From assembly GCA_963829545.1 (NCBI GenBank), contig CAWHIX010000010.1, forward strand, positions 372,001 to 436,000: 64,000 nt of DNA, written 5' to 3'. The position numbers and the translations under genes are program-made. The notes beneath the pieces were generated by a model. That model searched no databases, was not told the DNA's origin, and was given only the letters and a program-made list of their open reading frames with translations. Source of the DNA: JAXGXJ01 sp963829545. Its GTDB lineage: Bacteria > Actinomycetota > Thermoleophilia > RBG-16-64-13. This document shows, one piece after another, positions 41,213-50,428 of this stretch. Numbering within the stretch: position 1 is the first letter of the stretch; each line of letters begins with the position of its first letter.

Positions 41213-41965
41213 ATGTCGGGGCATTCAAAGTGGGCAGGCATCAAACACAAGAAGGCCATCGTCGACGCCAAGAGGGGCAAACTCTTCGGCAAGCTTGCCC
41301 GCGCCATCACGGTAGCCGCGCGTGAAGGTGGGGGAGACCCTGATCACAACGCCACCCTCGCCCAGGCCATCGTCAAGGCCAAAGACGCCAACATGCCCAA
41401 CGACAACATCGATCGGGCCATCAAGAAGGGCGCCGGCGGCGCCGGCGATGCCGAGACCTATCAGCACCTCACCTATGAGGGCTACGGGCCCAACGGCGTT
41501 GCCGTCTACGTGACCACGCTCACCGACAACAAGAACCGCACCGCGGCAGACATCCGTTATGCCTTCGACCGCGTAGGAGGCAAGCTGGGCACCGACGGCT
41601 CGGTCAGCTGGATCTTCGAGCGCAAGGGAGTCATCTTCGTCGATGCCGCCGGTCTGGACGAGGACGAGATCATGATGGCCGCCATAGATGCCGGGGCCGA
41701 GGACGTCATACCGGAAGGTGAGGCCTACGAGATCCGCACCGACCAGGCCGATTTCATGGCCGTGCGCGCCGGTCTGGAGGCGGCCGGCATCAAGTACACA
41801 TCGGCCGAGCTCACTATGATCCCCAAGAACACCGTCGCCCTCGACGAATCCGACGCCAAGAAGACCTTCAGACTCCTGGACGCCCTAGAGGACAACGACG
41901 ACGTCCAGGAGGTCTACGCCAACTTCGACATTCCCGACAGCGTCATGGAGGCACTAGCCGGATGA
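41213..41965 (+). CDS. yebC: YebC/PmpR-family regulator or translation factor
   Basis: A 250-residue protein beginning MSGHSKWAGIKHKKAIVDAKRGKLF, the near-invariant family start, from ATG 41213. Also seen are MPNDNIDRAIKKGAGG, YEGYGPNGVAVYV and DNKNRTAADIRYAF. Family members bind DNA or assist ribosomes at proline stretches. It is standard in front of ruvC, whose ATG overlaps its stop. Confidence 0.96.
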   Translation: MSGHSKWAGIKHKKAIVDAKRGKLFGKLARAITVAAREGGGDPDHNATLAQAIVKAKDANMPNDNIDRAIKKGAGGAGDAETYQHLTYEGYGPNGVAVYVTTLTDNKNRTAADIRYAFDRVGGKLGTDGSVSWIFERKGVIFVDAAGLDEDEIMMAAIDAGAEDVIPEGEAYEIRTDQADFMAVRAGLEAAGIKYTSAELTMIPKNTVALDESDAKKTFRLLDALEDNDDVQEVYANFDIPDSVMEALAG

Positions 41966-42528
41966 GTGCCGCGCCCGGTCACGTGAGCGACGCCGCCGGC
42001 CGGGTGATCATGGGTCTCGATCCGGGGACGGCGTCCACTGGCTACGGCGTGATCGAGGTCATCGGCAACCGGCTCAAGTCCATCGACTACGGAGTGGTCG
42101 AGACTGCGGCGGGCACGCCTCCGGAAGGGCGGCTCGAGGAGATCTTCGGGGCGGTGGCCGGGTTGCTCGAGCGGCACAGGCCTTCGGCCACAGCGGTCGA
42201 GTCCCTGTTCTTCAACGTCAACGTGCGGACGGCTCTGGCTGTTGGACAGGCGCGCGGGGTCACTCTGCTGGCCTGCTCGCTGGCCCGATGCGAGGTGTTC
42301 GAGTACACACCGCAGCAGGTCAAGCAGGGCGTGGTGGGCTACGGGAATGCCGACAAGCGGCAAGTCATGGAGATGGTGAGGGTGCTCCTCGGCCTGACGG
42401 AGACGCCTCGGCCCGACCACGCGGCCGATGCCCTGGGGGTGGCCATCTGCCACGCCAACACCTGCGGAATGCGGGAAAGGGTGGCCCGGCAACTGGTCGG
42501 CGTTCCGCCGAGGGCGGGACAACGATGA
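41962..42528 (+). CDS. ruvC: Holliday junction resolvase RuvC
   Basis: Cuts Holliday junctions. The 188-residue RNase-H fold starts at ATG 41962. The acidic site is visible in MGLDPGTASTGYGVI, AVESLFFNVN and PDHAADALGVAICH. An N-terminal 13-residue extension precedes the usual start. The stop overlaps ruvA. Confidence 0.96.
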   Translation: MSAAPGHVSDAAGRVIMGLDPGTASTGYGVIEVIGNRLKSIDYGVVETAAGTPPEGRLEEIFGAVAGLLERHRPSATAVESLFFNVNVRTALAVGQARGVTLLACSLARCEVFEYTPQQVKQGVVGYGNADKRQVMEMVRVLLGLTETPRPDHAADALGVAICHANTCGMRERVARQLVGVPPRAGQR

Positions 42529-43112
42529 TAGAGCGCCTTCGGGGAGTGGTGGCGGCCAAGAACCCCGATTCGGTCGTGCTCGACGTTGGGGGCGTGGGTC
42601 TTCTGCTTGAGGTCTCGGCGACGACTATGAGGGACGTGCCGCCCGTGGGAAGCGAAGCGCTGCTCTTCAGCCATCTCCACGTGCGCGAGGATCTCCTGCA
42701 GCTCTTCGGATTCTCCACTGAGGACGAACGGGAGCTTTTCAGGCTGTTCCTGGGCGTCAGCAAGATCGGGCCCAGGCTGGCGCTGGCCGCCCTTTCCTGC
42801 CGACGCCCGGCCGAGTTGCGCAGGGCGCTGGCGGGAGGCGATGTGGCTCTGTTCTCCTCCGTGCCCGGCATCGGCCGGAAGACCGCGGAGAGACTGATCA
42901 TGGAGCTTCGCGACAAGGTCGGGGAGGTGACTCCCGCGGGACCGGGTCCCAGTGGCGCACTGCTTCCGGAGGACGGCCCGCTGGCGCTGGCCCGAGCGGC
43001 TCTCCTCGAGCTGGGCTACGCTCCTCAGGAGGCGGAGAGGGTGCTGGCCGGTGTCGATACCGACCAACCCGTGGAAGGCATCATCCGTCAGGCTCTGGGT
43101 CGCAGGGCCTGA
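42525..43112 (+). CDS. ruvA: Holliday junction branch-migration subunit RuvA
   Basis: Tetrameric junction-binding protein, 195 residues. Domain I begins MIERLRGVVAAKNPDSVVLDVGGVGLLLEV. The HhH motifs are in LFLGVSKIGPRLALAAL and SVPGIGRKTAERLIMELRDK. Domain III (ALLELGYAPQEAERVL) binds RuvB. A Gly/Pro linker separates domains II and III. Confidence 0.96.
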   Translation: MIERLRGVVAAKNPDSVVLDVGGVGLLLEVSATTMRDVPPVGSEALLFSHLHVREDLLQLFGFSTEDERELFRLFLGVSKIGPRLALAALSCRRPAELRRALAGGDVALFSSVPGIGRKTAERLIMELRDKVGEVTPAGPGPSGALLPEDGPLALARAALLELGYAPQEAERVLAGVDTDQPVEGIIRQALGRRA

Positions 43113-43147
43113 GACGGCTGTCGGGACGATGGTGAAGAGGGTGATAG

Positions 43148-44188
43148 GTGATCGATAGCGAGAGACTGGCGGACCCGGAAGAGGCTCCGCAGGAACAGGA
43201 GTTGGAGAGCTCTCTGCGGCCGCGTTCCCTTGGCACGTTCGTCGGTCAGCCCGTTCTGCGCGAGCAGCTGCAGATCTTCATCGAGGCCGCCCGCTCCCGC
43301 GGAGAGCCACTGGACCACGTGTTGCTGGCCGGGCCACCAGGGCTGGGCAAGACTACGCTGGCCAACATAATCGCCCTGGAGATGGGCGTCAACATAATCA
43401 CCACCTCGGGTCCGGCGCTGGAGAGGAAGGCCGACATGGCGGCCATCCTCACGCACCTGCAGGACGGCGATGTGCTGTTCATCGACGAGATCCATCGGCT
43501 CAACAGGTCGATAGAGGAGATCCTCTATCCGGCCATGGAGGATTTCGAGATCGACATCGTGATCGGGCAGGGACCCAGCGCCCGCACCATCAGGCTGGAG
43601 ACTCCCCGCTTCACGCTCATCGGGGCCACCACGCGCTCGGGGCTCATCACGACCCCACTGCGCGACCGCTTCGGCTTCTCTCACCGGTTGGACTACTACT
43701 CCATGGAGGACCTGGGGCTGATCGTGCGGCGGTCGGCCGGGATCCTGGGGGTGAGCATCGACGGTGACGGGTCCGTGGCTCTGGCTTCGCGGGCTCGAGG
43801 GACGCCTCGCATCGCGAACCGGCTGCTACGGCGGGTACGCGACTTCGCTCAGGTGCGGCATCAGGGCGAGATAACCGGCACCATAGCGCTGGAGGCCCTG
43901 CGTCTCTTCGAGGTCGACGACGAGGGTCTCGACCGTGTCGACCGCGAGATCCTGACGCTGATACTGGAGAAGTTCGACGGTGGTCCGGTGGGGCTTTCCA
44001 CTCTGGCGGTCGCCATCGGGGAAGAAGCCGACACCATCGAGGACGTCTACGAGCCCTTCCTCCTGCAGCGCGGCTTCCTCATGCGTACCCCACGGGGGCG
44101 GGTGCTCACCCGTCTGGGTTACGAGCACTGTGGAGCCACGGCGCCGGCGGCTGCGCAGCCGGCGCCCCCGGACACGCTGTTCAGCTAG
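43148..44188 (+). CDS. ruvB: Holliday junction helicase RuvB
   Basis: AAA+ motor of branch migration, 346 residues from GTG 43148. Walker A is GPPGLGKTTLANIIA, Walker B is VLFIDEIHRLNR, sensor 1 is LIGATTRSGLITTPLRDRFG, and the arginine-sensor helix is GTPRIANRLLRRVRDFA. The winged-helix C-domain ends in RTPRGRVLTRLGYEHCG plus a Pro/Ala tail. Confidence 0.97.
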   Translation: MIDSERLADPEEAPQEQELESSLRPRSLGTFVGQPVLREQLQIFIEAARSRGEPLDHVLLAGPPGLGKTTLANIIALEMGVNIITTSGPALERKADMAAILTHLQDGDVLFIDEIHRLNRSIEEILYPAMEDFEIDIVIGQGPSARTIRLETPRFTLIGATTRSGLITTPLRDRFGFSHRLDYYSMEDLGLIVRRSAGILGVSIDGDGSVALASRARGTPRIANRLLRRVRDFAQVRHQGEITGTIALEALRLFEVDDEGLDRVDREILTLILEKFDGGPVGLSTLAVAIGEEADTIEDVYEPFLLQRGFLMRTPRGRVLTRLGYEHCGATAPAAAQPAPPDTLFS

Positions 44189-44196
44189 GACGACAC

Positions 44197-44778
44197 ATGA
44201 GCAGCGAACTCCTGGTGCACGTTTGTTGTGGTCCCTGCGCATCCGCATCGATCCCCGCCTTCCGGTCTCGGGGCTCAACAGTCACGGGTTTCTTCTTCAA
44301 CCCCAACATCCACCCGTTGCTGGAGTACCGTCGGCGGCTCGAGGGTGCCCGGGAAGCGGCGGCGCTCACCGGCGTCACGCTGGCTGAAGACCTGGCGTAC
44401 GATCCGGCCGAGTGGTTTGAGCACGTGGTGGGGGGAGGGGCTTCGCCCGCAGACGGCCCACGTTGTGACGGTTCACGCTGTGACGGCTCACGTTGTGCGC
44501 GCTGCATAGCGCACCGCCTGGATCGCACCGCCGCTGAGGCTGCAAATCGAGGCTGCGCTGCCTTCTCCACCACGCTGTCCATCAGCCCCTGGCAGGACCA
44601 CGAAGCCATTCAGGCCGGAGGGCGCGAGGCAGCCGAAAGGCATGGGGTGGAGTTCGTCTACGAGGACCTGCGGCTGCTCTACCCGGAATCCCGCCGCCTG
44701 AGCCGGCAGTGGGGCCTGTACCGGCAGAAGTACTGCGGGTGCCTCTTATCGGAGTGGGAGCGGTTTCGTGACGCCTGA
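44197..44778 (+). CDS. queH: Epoxyqueuosine reductase QueH
   Basis: Reduces epoxyqueuosine to queuosine in tRNA, the cobalamin-independent alternative to QueG. The 193-residue protein has HVCCGPCAS at the N-terminus, FFFNPNIHPLLEYRRRLEG, CARCIAHRLDRTA, SISPWQDHE, and YCGCLLSEWERF at the end. The paired Cys groups bind an Fe-S cluster and a second metal. Before the CARC motif lies a small repeat, CDGSRCDGSRC, encoded by near-identical 14-15-base units, an unusual Cys-rich insertion. It is followed by queA and tgt. Confidence 0.92.
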   Translation: MSSELLVHVCCGPCASASIPAFRSRGSTVTGFFFNPNIHPLLEYRRRLEGAREAAALTGVTLAEDLAYDPAEWFEHVVGGGASPADGPRCDGSRCDGSRCARCIAHRLDRTAAEAANRGCAAFSTTLSISPWQDHEAIQAGGREAAERHGVEFVYEDLRLLYPESRRLSRQWGLYRQKYCGCLLSEWERFRDA

Positions 44779-44837
44779 GACGGTGGAGGTCTCGGACCTT
44801 CCCGCCGGCGGTCGGCGCTGGAGTGGGGAGACACTGC

Positions 44838-46052
44838 ATGCACCTCAGTGAGCTCGATTTCGAGTTCCCCGAAGGACTGATCGCCCAGCAGCCTGCCGAT
44901 CCGCGTGACTCCTGCCGGCTGATGTATCTGCCCGGAGAGGGTCCGGCACGGCATCTGCGCTTCACCGCTCTTCCCGAGCTGCTCAAGCAAGGCGACACGG
45001 TGGTCTTCAACGACTCGCGCGTGCTGTCTGCTCGGGTCGAGGTGCAGAAGCCTACCGGGGGAAAGGTAGAGCTGCTCTTTCTGCATCCAGTTGATACTCC
45101 GTCGTCCCGGAGCGGTGAAGTCTCCTCGCCGCCATCGCGGTCCGGGCAAGCTCCCCCGCGGCTGGAGCTGTGGGAGGTCCTTGCCCGGCCCTCGCATCGC
45201 CTGCGGCCCGGTGGCCGTCTGCTTCTGGCCGGGGGTGAGGAGTTGCTGCTCCATTCCCTTCTGGGTGAGGGGCGCTGGCTGGTCGAAGGGCCTGCTTACA
45301 TCTCCGTGGTGGAGGCGATGGAAAGGTATGGCCGGCTTCCGCTCCCACCCTACATCAGGGCGTACGAGGGCGACCTGGACGCCTACCAGACGGTCTACGC
45401 CGTGCGGCCCGGCTCCGCCGCCGCCCCTACGGCAGGACTGCACTTCACCCCGCAGGTACTGGACGAGATGAGGAACGCGGGGATCGGTTCTGCCCACGTG
45501 ACCCTTCATGTGGGTTTGGATACCTTCCAGCCCATCCGTGAGGAGATCGTCGAGCAGCATCGCATCCACCGTGAGGCCTACAGCCTGTCGAGAGAGTCGC
45601 TCGGCACCCTTCGGGAGACGCGCGCTCGTGGGGGAAGGCTCGTGGCCGTGGGTACGACTGCGGCCAGGGTGCTCGAGACTCTGGCTTCGCAAGGGCTCCT
45701 CGACGAGGCGGCCGCGTGCGGCCGCGCCGCCGCGGCGCCTCCGGACGCGCCGGCTTCGGACGCGGCCGACCGGGAGGTAGAGGGGTCCATCCACGGGGCG
45801 ACCGATATCTTCATCACGCCCGGGTATCGTTTCCTGGCCGTCGATGCTCTGCTCACCAACTTCCATCTTCCGCGTAGCACGGTGCTGGCGCTGGTCATGG
45901 CATTCGCCGGGAAAGAGCGCATCCTCAGCGCCTACCGCGAGGCTATCGGTCTGAGCTACCGCTTCTTCAGTTTCGGGGACGCGATGCTCATCGAGCCGGA
46001 GGCCGATTCCGCCGGTAACGCGCGCGGGCCAATGAAAGGAAGATCTTCGTGA
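44838..46052 (+). CDS. queA: tRNA preQ1(34) S-adenosylmethionine ribosyltransferase-isomerase
   Basis: Adds the epoxycyclopentane ring from S-adenosylmethionine to preQ1-tRNA. ATG 44838 gives MHLSELDFEFPEGLIAQQP, the family start; an in-frame GTG at 44823 would add five residues. Further motifs are VVFNDSRVLSARV, LPLPPYIRAY, AAPTAGLHFT, HVGLDTFQPI and TNFHLPRSTVLALVMAFAG. Two insertions (about 88-105, Ser/Pro-rich; about 290-315, Ala-rich) lengthen it to about 404 residues. It overlaps tgt by 4 bases. Confidence 0.96.
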   Translation: MHLSELDFEFPEGLIAQQPADPRDSCRLMYLPGEGPARHLRFTALPELLKQGDTVVFNDSRVLSARVEVQKPTGGKVELLFLHPVDTPSSRSGEVSSPPSRSGQAPPRLELWEVLARPSHRLRPGGRLLLAGGEELLLHSLLGEGRWLVEGPAYISVVEAMERYGRLPLPPYIRAYEGDLDAYQTVYAVRPGSAAAPTAGLHFTPQVLDEMRNAGIGSAHVTLHVGLDTFQPIREEIVEQHRIHREAYSLSRESLGTLRETRARGGRLVAVGTTAARVLETLASQGLLDEAAACGRAAAAPPDAPASDAADREVEGSIHGATDIFITPGYRFLAVDALLTNFHLPRSTVLALVMAFAGKERILSAYREAIGLSYRFFSFGDAMLIEPEADSAGNARGPMKGRSS

Positions 46053-47188
46053 AGTGGCTGGACGGACTGCCCGATTTCCCCTTCCGGGTCGAAGCCCGTG
46101 ACGGGTTGGCGCGCGCGGGCGTCATCGAGACGCCGCGAGGTGCGGTCAGAACTCCTTGTTTCATGCCCGTGGGAACCAAGGGGACCGTCAAGGCCATGTC
46201 GCCGGACCGTCTGCACGCGGCCGGTGCGCAGATCATTCTGGCCAACACCTATCACCTGGCGCTGCGCCCCGGCAGCGATGTCGTGAAGCGTCTGGGGGGC
46301 CTGCACGCAGTGATGCAGTGGGACGGACCCATCCTCACCGATAGCGGAGGCTATCAGGTCTTCAGCCTGCGGGACACAGCCCGCATCGACGATGCCGGCG
46401 CCGTCTTCCGTTCCATCTACGACGGGTCCAGACAGGTGTTCACACCCGAGCGGGCTATGGCCGAGCAGCAGACCCTGGGAGCCGATTTCATAATGTGTCT
46501 CGACCAGTGTCCTCCCGGATCCGCGTCCGCATCGGAGGTGAGAGATGCCGTCACCCGCACCAGCCTGTGGGCCGCGCGCTGCAAGGAAGCGCACGTGGCC
46601 GCGGGCGGCCTGGGGAGCGATGGCCCGCAGATGCTCCTGGGGATAGCGCAGGGGGGAGTGGACCCCGGACTGCGGAGGACGAGCATCGAGCGATTGTTGG
46701 AGATCGGCTTTCCCGGCTACGCGATAGGCGGGCTGACCGTCGGCGAAGATCGGGAAGCCATGCTGGAGACGACCGCGTTTGCCGCAGGCCTGCTGCCGGC
46801 CGACCGCATCCGCTACTTCATGGGCATCGGCGACCCCCGGGGCATCCTGGAGGTGATCGCACGGGGAGTGGACATCTTCGACTGCGTCCTTCCCACGCGG
46901 ACGGCGCGCATGGGGACGGCCTTCACGCGGACGGGCAAGCTCAACCTGCGCAACGCGGAGCACGCCCTCTCCACGGAGCCCCTGGAGACGGGCTGCGTCT
47001 GCCGTGCCTGCACCGGCTTCTCACGGGGAGTGTTGCGCCATCTCGTCATGCAGAAGGAGATCCTCGGGCTGATGCTCATCACCGAGCACAACCTCACCTT
47101 CTTGGGAGGCATGGTCTCCGGGGCCCGTGAGGCCATAGCCAGGGGAGAGTTCGCGGCGTTTGCGAGAAGTTGGGGTGCCTCGTGGTAA
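46049..47188 (+). CDS. tgt: tRNA-guanine transglycosylase
   Basis: Exchanges G34 for preQ1 in tRNA. The 379-residue TIM barrel from GTG 46049 has TPCFMPVGTKGTVKAM, the nucleophile region DSGGYQVFSL, GIAQGGVDPGLR, IGGLTVGEDRE and DCVLPTRTARMGTAF. The zinc site CVCRAC with a downstream His (ITEHN) is intact. With queH and queA it gives the final three steps of queuosine synthesis; the preQ1 genes are not here. Confidence 0.97.
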   Translation: MKWLDGLPDFPFRVEARDGLARAGVIETPRGAVRTPCFMPVGTKGTVKAMSPDRLHAAGAQIILANTYHLALRPGSDVVKRLGGLHAVMQWDGPILTDSGGYQVFSLRDTARIDDAGAVFRSIYDGSRQVFTPERAMAEQQTLGADFIMCLDQCPPGSASASEVRDAVTRTSLWAARCKEAHVAAGGLGSDGPQMLLGIAQGGVDPGLRRTSIERLLEIGFPGYAIGGLTVGEDREAMLETTAFAAGLLPADRIRYFMGIGDPRGILEVIARGVDIFDCVLPTRTARMGTAFTRTGKLNLRNAEHALSTEPLETGCVCRACTGFSRGVLRHLVMQKEILGLMLITEHNLTFLGGMVSGAREAIARGEFAAFARSWGASW

Positions 47189-47248
47189 TATGCAGGACCT
47201 GAACTAGCGTGAGTCCGCTCCGGGGGGCGGACCTCAGAAGGAGGAGAC

Positions 47249-47731
47249 TTGTCCAGCTCAGCCGGGATGTTGATCATCTACGTGGTGGCGTTCATCGCCA
47301 TCTTCTACTTCATGGCCATCAGGCCCCAGCAGAGACAGCGCAAGGCTCACGCGGCCCTGTTGTCGTCCCTCAAGAAGGGTGACCACGTGATCACCGCGTC
47401 GGGGATCTACGGGACGGTCAAGAGAGTGGAGGAGAGCCTGGTCGTCGTCGAGGTGGCCAAAGGCGTCAGCATGAAGTTGGCGCGCAATGCCATCGCCCAG
47501 ATCGTCAGAGAGGGTGGCGACGCGCGGGCTTTCGCTCCCGAACCCGCTGGACGGCGCGGCAAGAACGCTCCTCTGGAGATAGAGGAAGAGGTCTCTGCCG
47601 AGGAGCCGATGGAAGAAGCGGCGGATGAGGTCGAGGTCCTCGAAGAAGAGGTCGCTGAAGAGACCGCCGCCGAGGGCGAGGACGAAGTGGTCGCCGAGGA
47701 CGAAGAGTCCCCCACGGACGGCAAGGCCTAG
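47249..47731 (+). CDS. yajC: Preprotein translocase subunit YajC
   Basis: Small partner of SecDF, from TTG 47249 with AAGGAGGAG upstream. One membrane helix (MLIIYVVAFIAIFYFMAIRPQQ) ends in the diagnostic RPQQ, followed by LKKGDHVITASGIYGTVKRVE. The C-terminal 65 residues are an acidic Glu/Ala-rich tail, longer than in most YajC proteins. It lies between tgt and secD as usual. Confidence 0.94.
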   Translation: MSSSAGMLIIYVVAFIAIFYFMAIRPQQRQRKAHAALLSSLKKGDHVITASGIYGTVKRVEESLVVVEVAKGVSMKLARNAIAQIVREGGDARAFAPEPAGRRGKNAPLEIEEEVSAEEPMEEAADEVEVLEEEVAEETAAEGEDEVVAEDEESPTDGKA

Positions 47732-47778
47732 TCTCGACTCTTCTCGCGCTACGTTGCTCGATTAGCTCGTGATTCTCG

Positions 47779-47807
47779 TTGACACCGGGCGGCCGGTGTC
47801 CTATCCT
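47779..47807 (+). promoter_or_regulatory. Promoter of secDF
   Basis: Consensus TTGACA (47779-47784), exactly 17 bases, TATCCT (47802-47807). The predicted start is near 47814, about 77 bases before secD. This is the best promoter in the window. Confidence 0.75.
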
Positions 47808-47890
47808 CGTTCGTTGCGGCTGCCCGGGGTTCTCGACGGGTGTCCGGCAGGCTGATAGATGATCGAACTTCTGCTCAGGAAGGTGCGCTG

Positions 47891-49315
47891 TTGTCAAGAA
47901 TAAGGCGTGACGCCATCATACTGGTGGTCGTGGCCATACTGCTGGCCGCGGCTGCGTACTTCGCCTTCCCGTTGTCGAACACCAACCTGGGGCTCGATCT
48001 GCAGGGTGGACTCTCGGTGATCCTGGAGGCGCAGGATACGGCCCGGAACCCCCGCACCGAAGACGGCATGACCCAGGCGGTGGAGATCATCCAGAACCGC
48101 GTCAACGGGCTCGGTGTCGCCGAACCTGAGATCCAGCGGCAGGGGGAGTGGAAGATCAGCGTGCAGCTGCCGGGCGTCGACAACCCCGAAGAGGCCATGC
48201 AGGTGATCGGCCAGACCGCAGTGCTCGAGTTCTACCACGTGGAGGAGCAGTTCGGCACGCCCTACGCCACCCAAGAGGAAGCATTGGCTGCCGCTGGGGT
48301 CGAGTCGGCCGCGGATCTGCCGGCCGACAAGACTATCGTCCGCTGGGGACCGGAGGGCGGAAGTCAGGCGGAACAGTGGTACGTCATCGACACTCCACCT
48401 CTCCTGACAGGATCGATGCTGGAGGGAGCCCAGACGGGCTTCGACCAGTTCAACCAGCCCAAGGTCGACATGCAGTTCAACGACGAAGGGGCCCAGGTCT
48501 TCGAGGACGTCACCACCAAGCTGTCCGAGACCGCCCAGATCACGGGCGAAGACCAGCGCTTGGCCATCGTGCTCGACGATAATGTGGAGTCGGCCCCGCG
48601 CGTGCTGGAGCCGATCGCGGGAGGTAACGCCGAGATCACCGGGGACTTCACGCAGGACGAGGTGAAGAGTCTGGCCTTGGTGCTCCAGACCGGTGCGCTC
48701 CCCGTCGAACTTCTACCGGTGAGCCAGAACTCCATCGGTGCAACCCTGGGTCAGGCGGCTCTCAACCAGGCCCTCCTCGCCGGCGCTATAGGTCTCTTGC
48801 TTATCATCGTGTTCATGGTTGCCTACTACCGCCTACTGGGCGTGGTGGCCAGTGTGGCTCTCATCATCTACAGCGTGCTCTTCTTGGGCATCCTCAACGC
48901 CATCGGGGTGACGATGACCCTGCCCGGCATCGCGGGCATGATCCTCACGCTGGGTATGGCCGTCGACGCCAACGTGCTCATCTTCGCGCGTATGCGCGAT
49001 GAGGTCGCAGCCGGCAAGACCATCGGCCCGGCTACCAGCGCAGGCTTCAAGAAGGCCTTCCGGGCGGTGTTCGACTGCAACATGACCACCATCCTGACCG
49101 CCATCATCCTCTTCTGGGCTGCCACCGGGGCCATCAAGGGCTTCGCACTCACCCTCGGCATAGGGGTGGCCCTATCCATGTTCACAGCAGTCGTGGTGAC
49201 TCGCTCCATGCTGAGCCTTCTCAGCGGGTGGAGCGTGTTCCGGCATCCCAAAGCCCTCGGTCTGCACGTTCCCAAGGCCAAGACAGTGCCTGCAGAGAGC
49301 GGGGGGCAGTCGTGA
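47891..49315 (+). CDS. secD: Protein translocase subunit SecD
   Basis: Proton-driven accessory to the Sec channel. TTG 47891 is chosen, with AGGAAGGTG about nine bases upstream; an earlier GTG would precede this site. The 474-residue protein has an N-terminal helix, then LGLDLQGGLSVILEA (family signature), a large exterior domain, and a C-terminal block of five helices including MVAYYRLLGVVAS and GMILTLGMAVDANVLIFARMRDE. Its stop overlaps secF. Confidence 0.96.
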   Translation: MSRIRRDAIILVVVAILLAAAAYFAFPLSNTNLGLDLQGGLSVILEAQDTARNPRTEDGMTQAVEIIQNRVNGLGVAEPEIQRQGEWKISVQLPGVDNPEEAMQVIGQTAVLEFYHVEEQFGTPYATQEEALAAAGVESAADLPADKTIVRWGPEGGSQAEQWYVIDTPPLLTGSMLEGAQTGFDQFNQPKVDMQFNDEGAQVFEDVTTKLSETAQITGEDQRLAIVLDDNVESAPRVLEPIAGGNAEITGDFTQDEVKSLALVLQTGALPVELLPVSQNSIGATLGQAALNQALLAGAIGLLLIIVFMVAYYRLLGVVASVALIIYSVLFLGILNAIGVTMTLPGIAGMILTLGMAVDANVLIFARMRDEVAAGKTIGPATSAGFKKAFRAVFDCNMTTILTAIILFWAATGAIKGFALTLGIGVALSMFTAVVVTRSMLSLLSGWSVFRHPKALGLHVPKAKTVPAESGGQS

Positions 49316-50416
49316 AAGTCATACACTTCATGCGCTACAAATGGTGGTTTCTGGGCATCCTTACCGCCGTGACGGTGCTCTCTTTCGTCACCGTGTTCGT
49401 TGTCGGCCTCGATTTCGGTATCGACTTCCTGGGCGGGGTGCGTATGGAGGTCAGCCTGGAGCAGGACTCCAGTGTCGACGACGTCCGTTCCGTCGTCACC
49501 GACGCCGGGGTACAGGCCCCCGTGGTGCAGTCCGTCACCGGCACGAGCGGCGCCGACTCGTACATGATCACTGCGGAAGAGATGTCGGAAGAGCAGCAGG
49601 CTACGGTGATCGCCGAACTCGACAGCAAGTACGGGGTGGTGGAAGGGTCCGTGGCCACCGAGACGGTGGGGGCCAGTTTCGGCCAGGAGACGGCCAACCG
49701 GGCTTACATAGCCATCGCTATCGCCATCCTGGCCATCATTGGCTACCTCTCCTTCCGCTTCGAGTTCAAGTTCGCCCTGCCGGCCATCTTCGCGCTCGTC
49801 CATGACCTGGCACTGACCTTGGCCATCTATGCGGCCACGGGGCGCATGGTCACGTACGCTACGGTGGCCGCCATCCTGACCATCCTTGGCTACTCGGTTC
49901 ACGACACCATCGTGATCTTCGACCGCATGCGCGAGAACACGCATTACATGAAGCCGCGGGACACCTACTCGGACATGGTCGACCTTTCCCTGACCCAGAC
50001 CATGGTCCGATCGATCAACACCTCCGTGGCTCTGCTCCTGCCGCTGCTCGCCATCCTGATCTTCGGCGGTCCCACCCTCAACGACTTCGCCTTCGCGCTC
50101 ACCATCGGGGTCGTGACGGGCACCTATTCCTCCTTCTTCGTGGCGGCCCCACTGGTCGTGCTCTGGAAGGAGCGGGAACCGCGCTATCGCAAGCGGCTGG
50201 CCTTTGCGGGCATGGAAGGGCAGATGGTCGTCGACAGCACTGAAGCTGCGCAGTTGATCGGCGAGTCGGCTGCGCGCCCGGCGAACGGCGCAAGCGCCGA
50301 CGTCCTCCGAGGGCGTGCAGCCGGCCGTCCAGCCGCGTGCCCCGAAGCCGTCGGGCACCAACAAGGCCAAGAGCAAGAGACCCCCGGCAAAGGCCAAGAA
50401 GCGCACAACTCCGTGA
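49312..50416 (+). CDS. secF: Protein translocase subunit SecF, frameshift in the tail
   Basis: Partner of SecD, from GTG 49312. It has GLDFGIDFLGGVRMEV, a small exterior domain, and five helices with GYSVHDTIVIFDRMREN and NTSVALLLPLLAILIFGG. After about residue 325 the frame appears to slip near 50290. The alternative frame gives a Pro/Lys-rich tail (PAVQPRAPKPSG.. KAKSKRPPAKAKKRTTP), usual for actinobacterial SecF, and stops at 50414-50416, 12 bases before the next ATG. The unshifted frame runs on to 50451 and overlaps that gene. Confidence 0.93.
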
Positions 50417-50428
50417 GAGGAGGACGCC

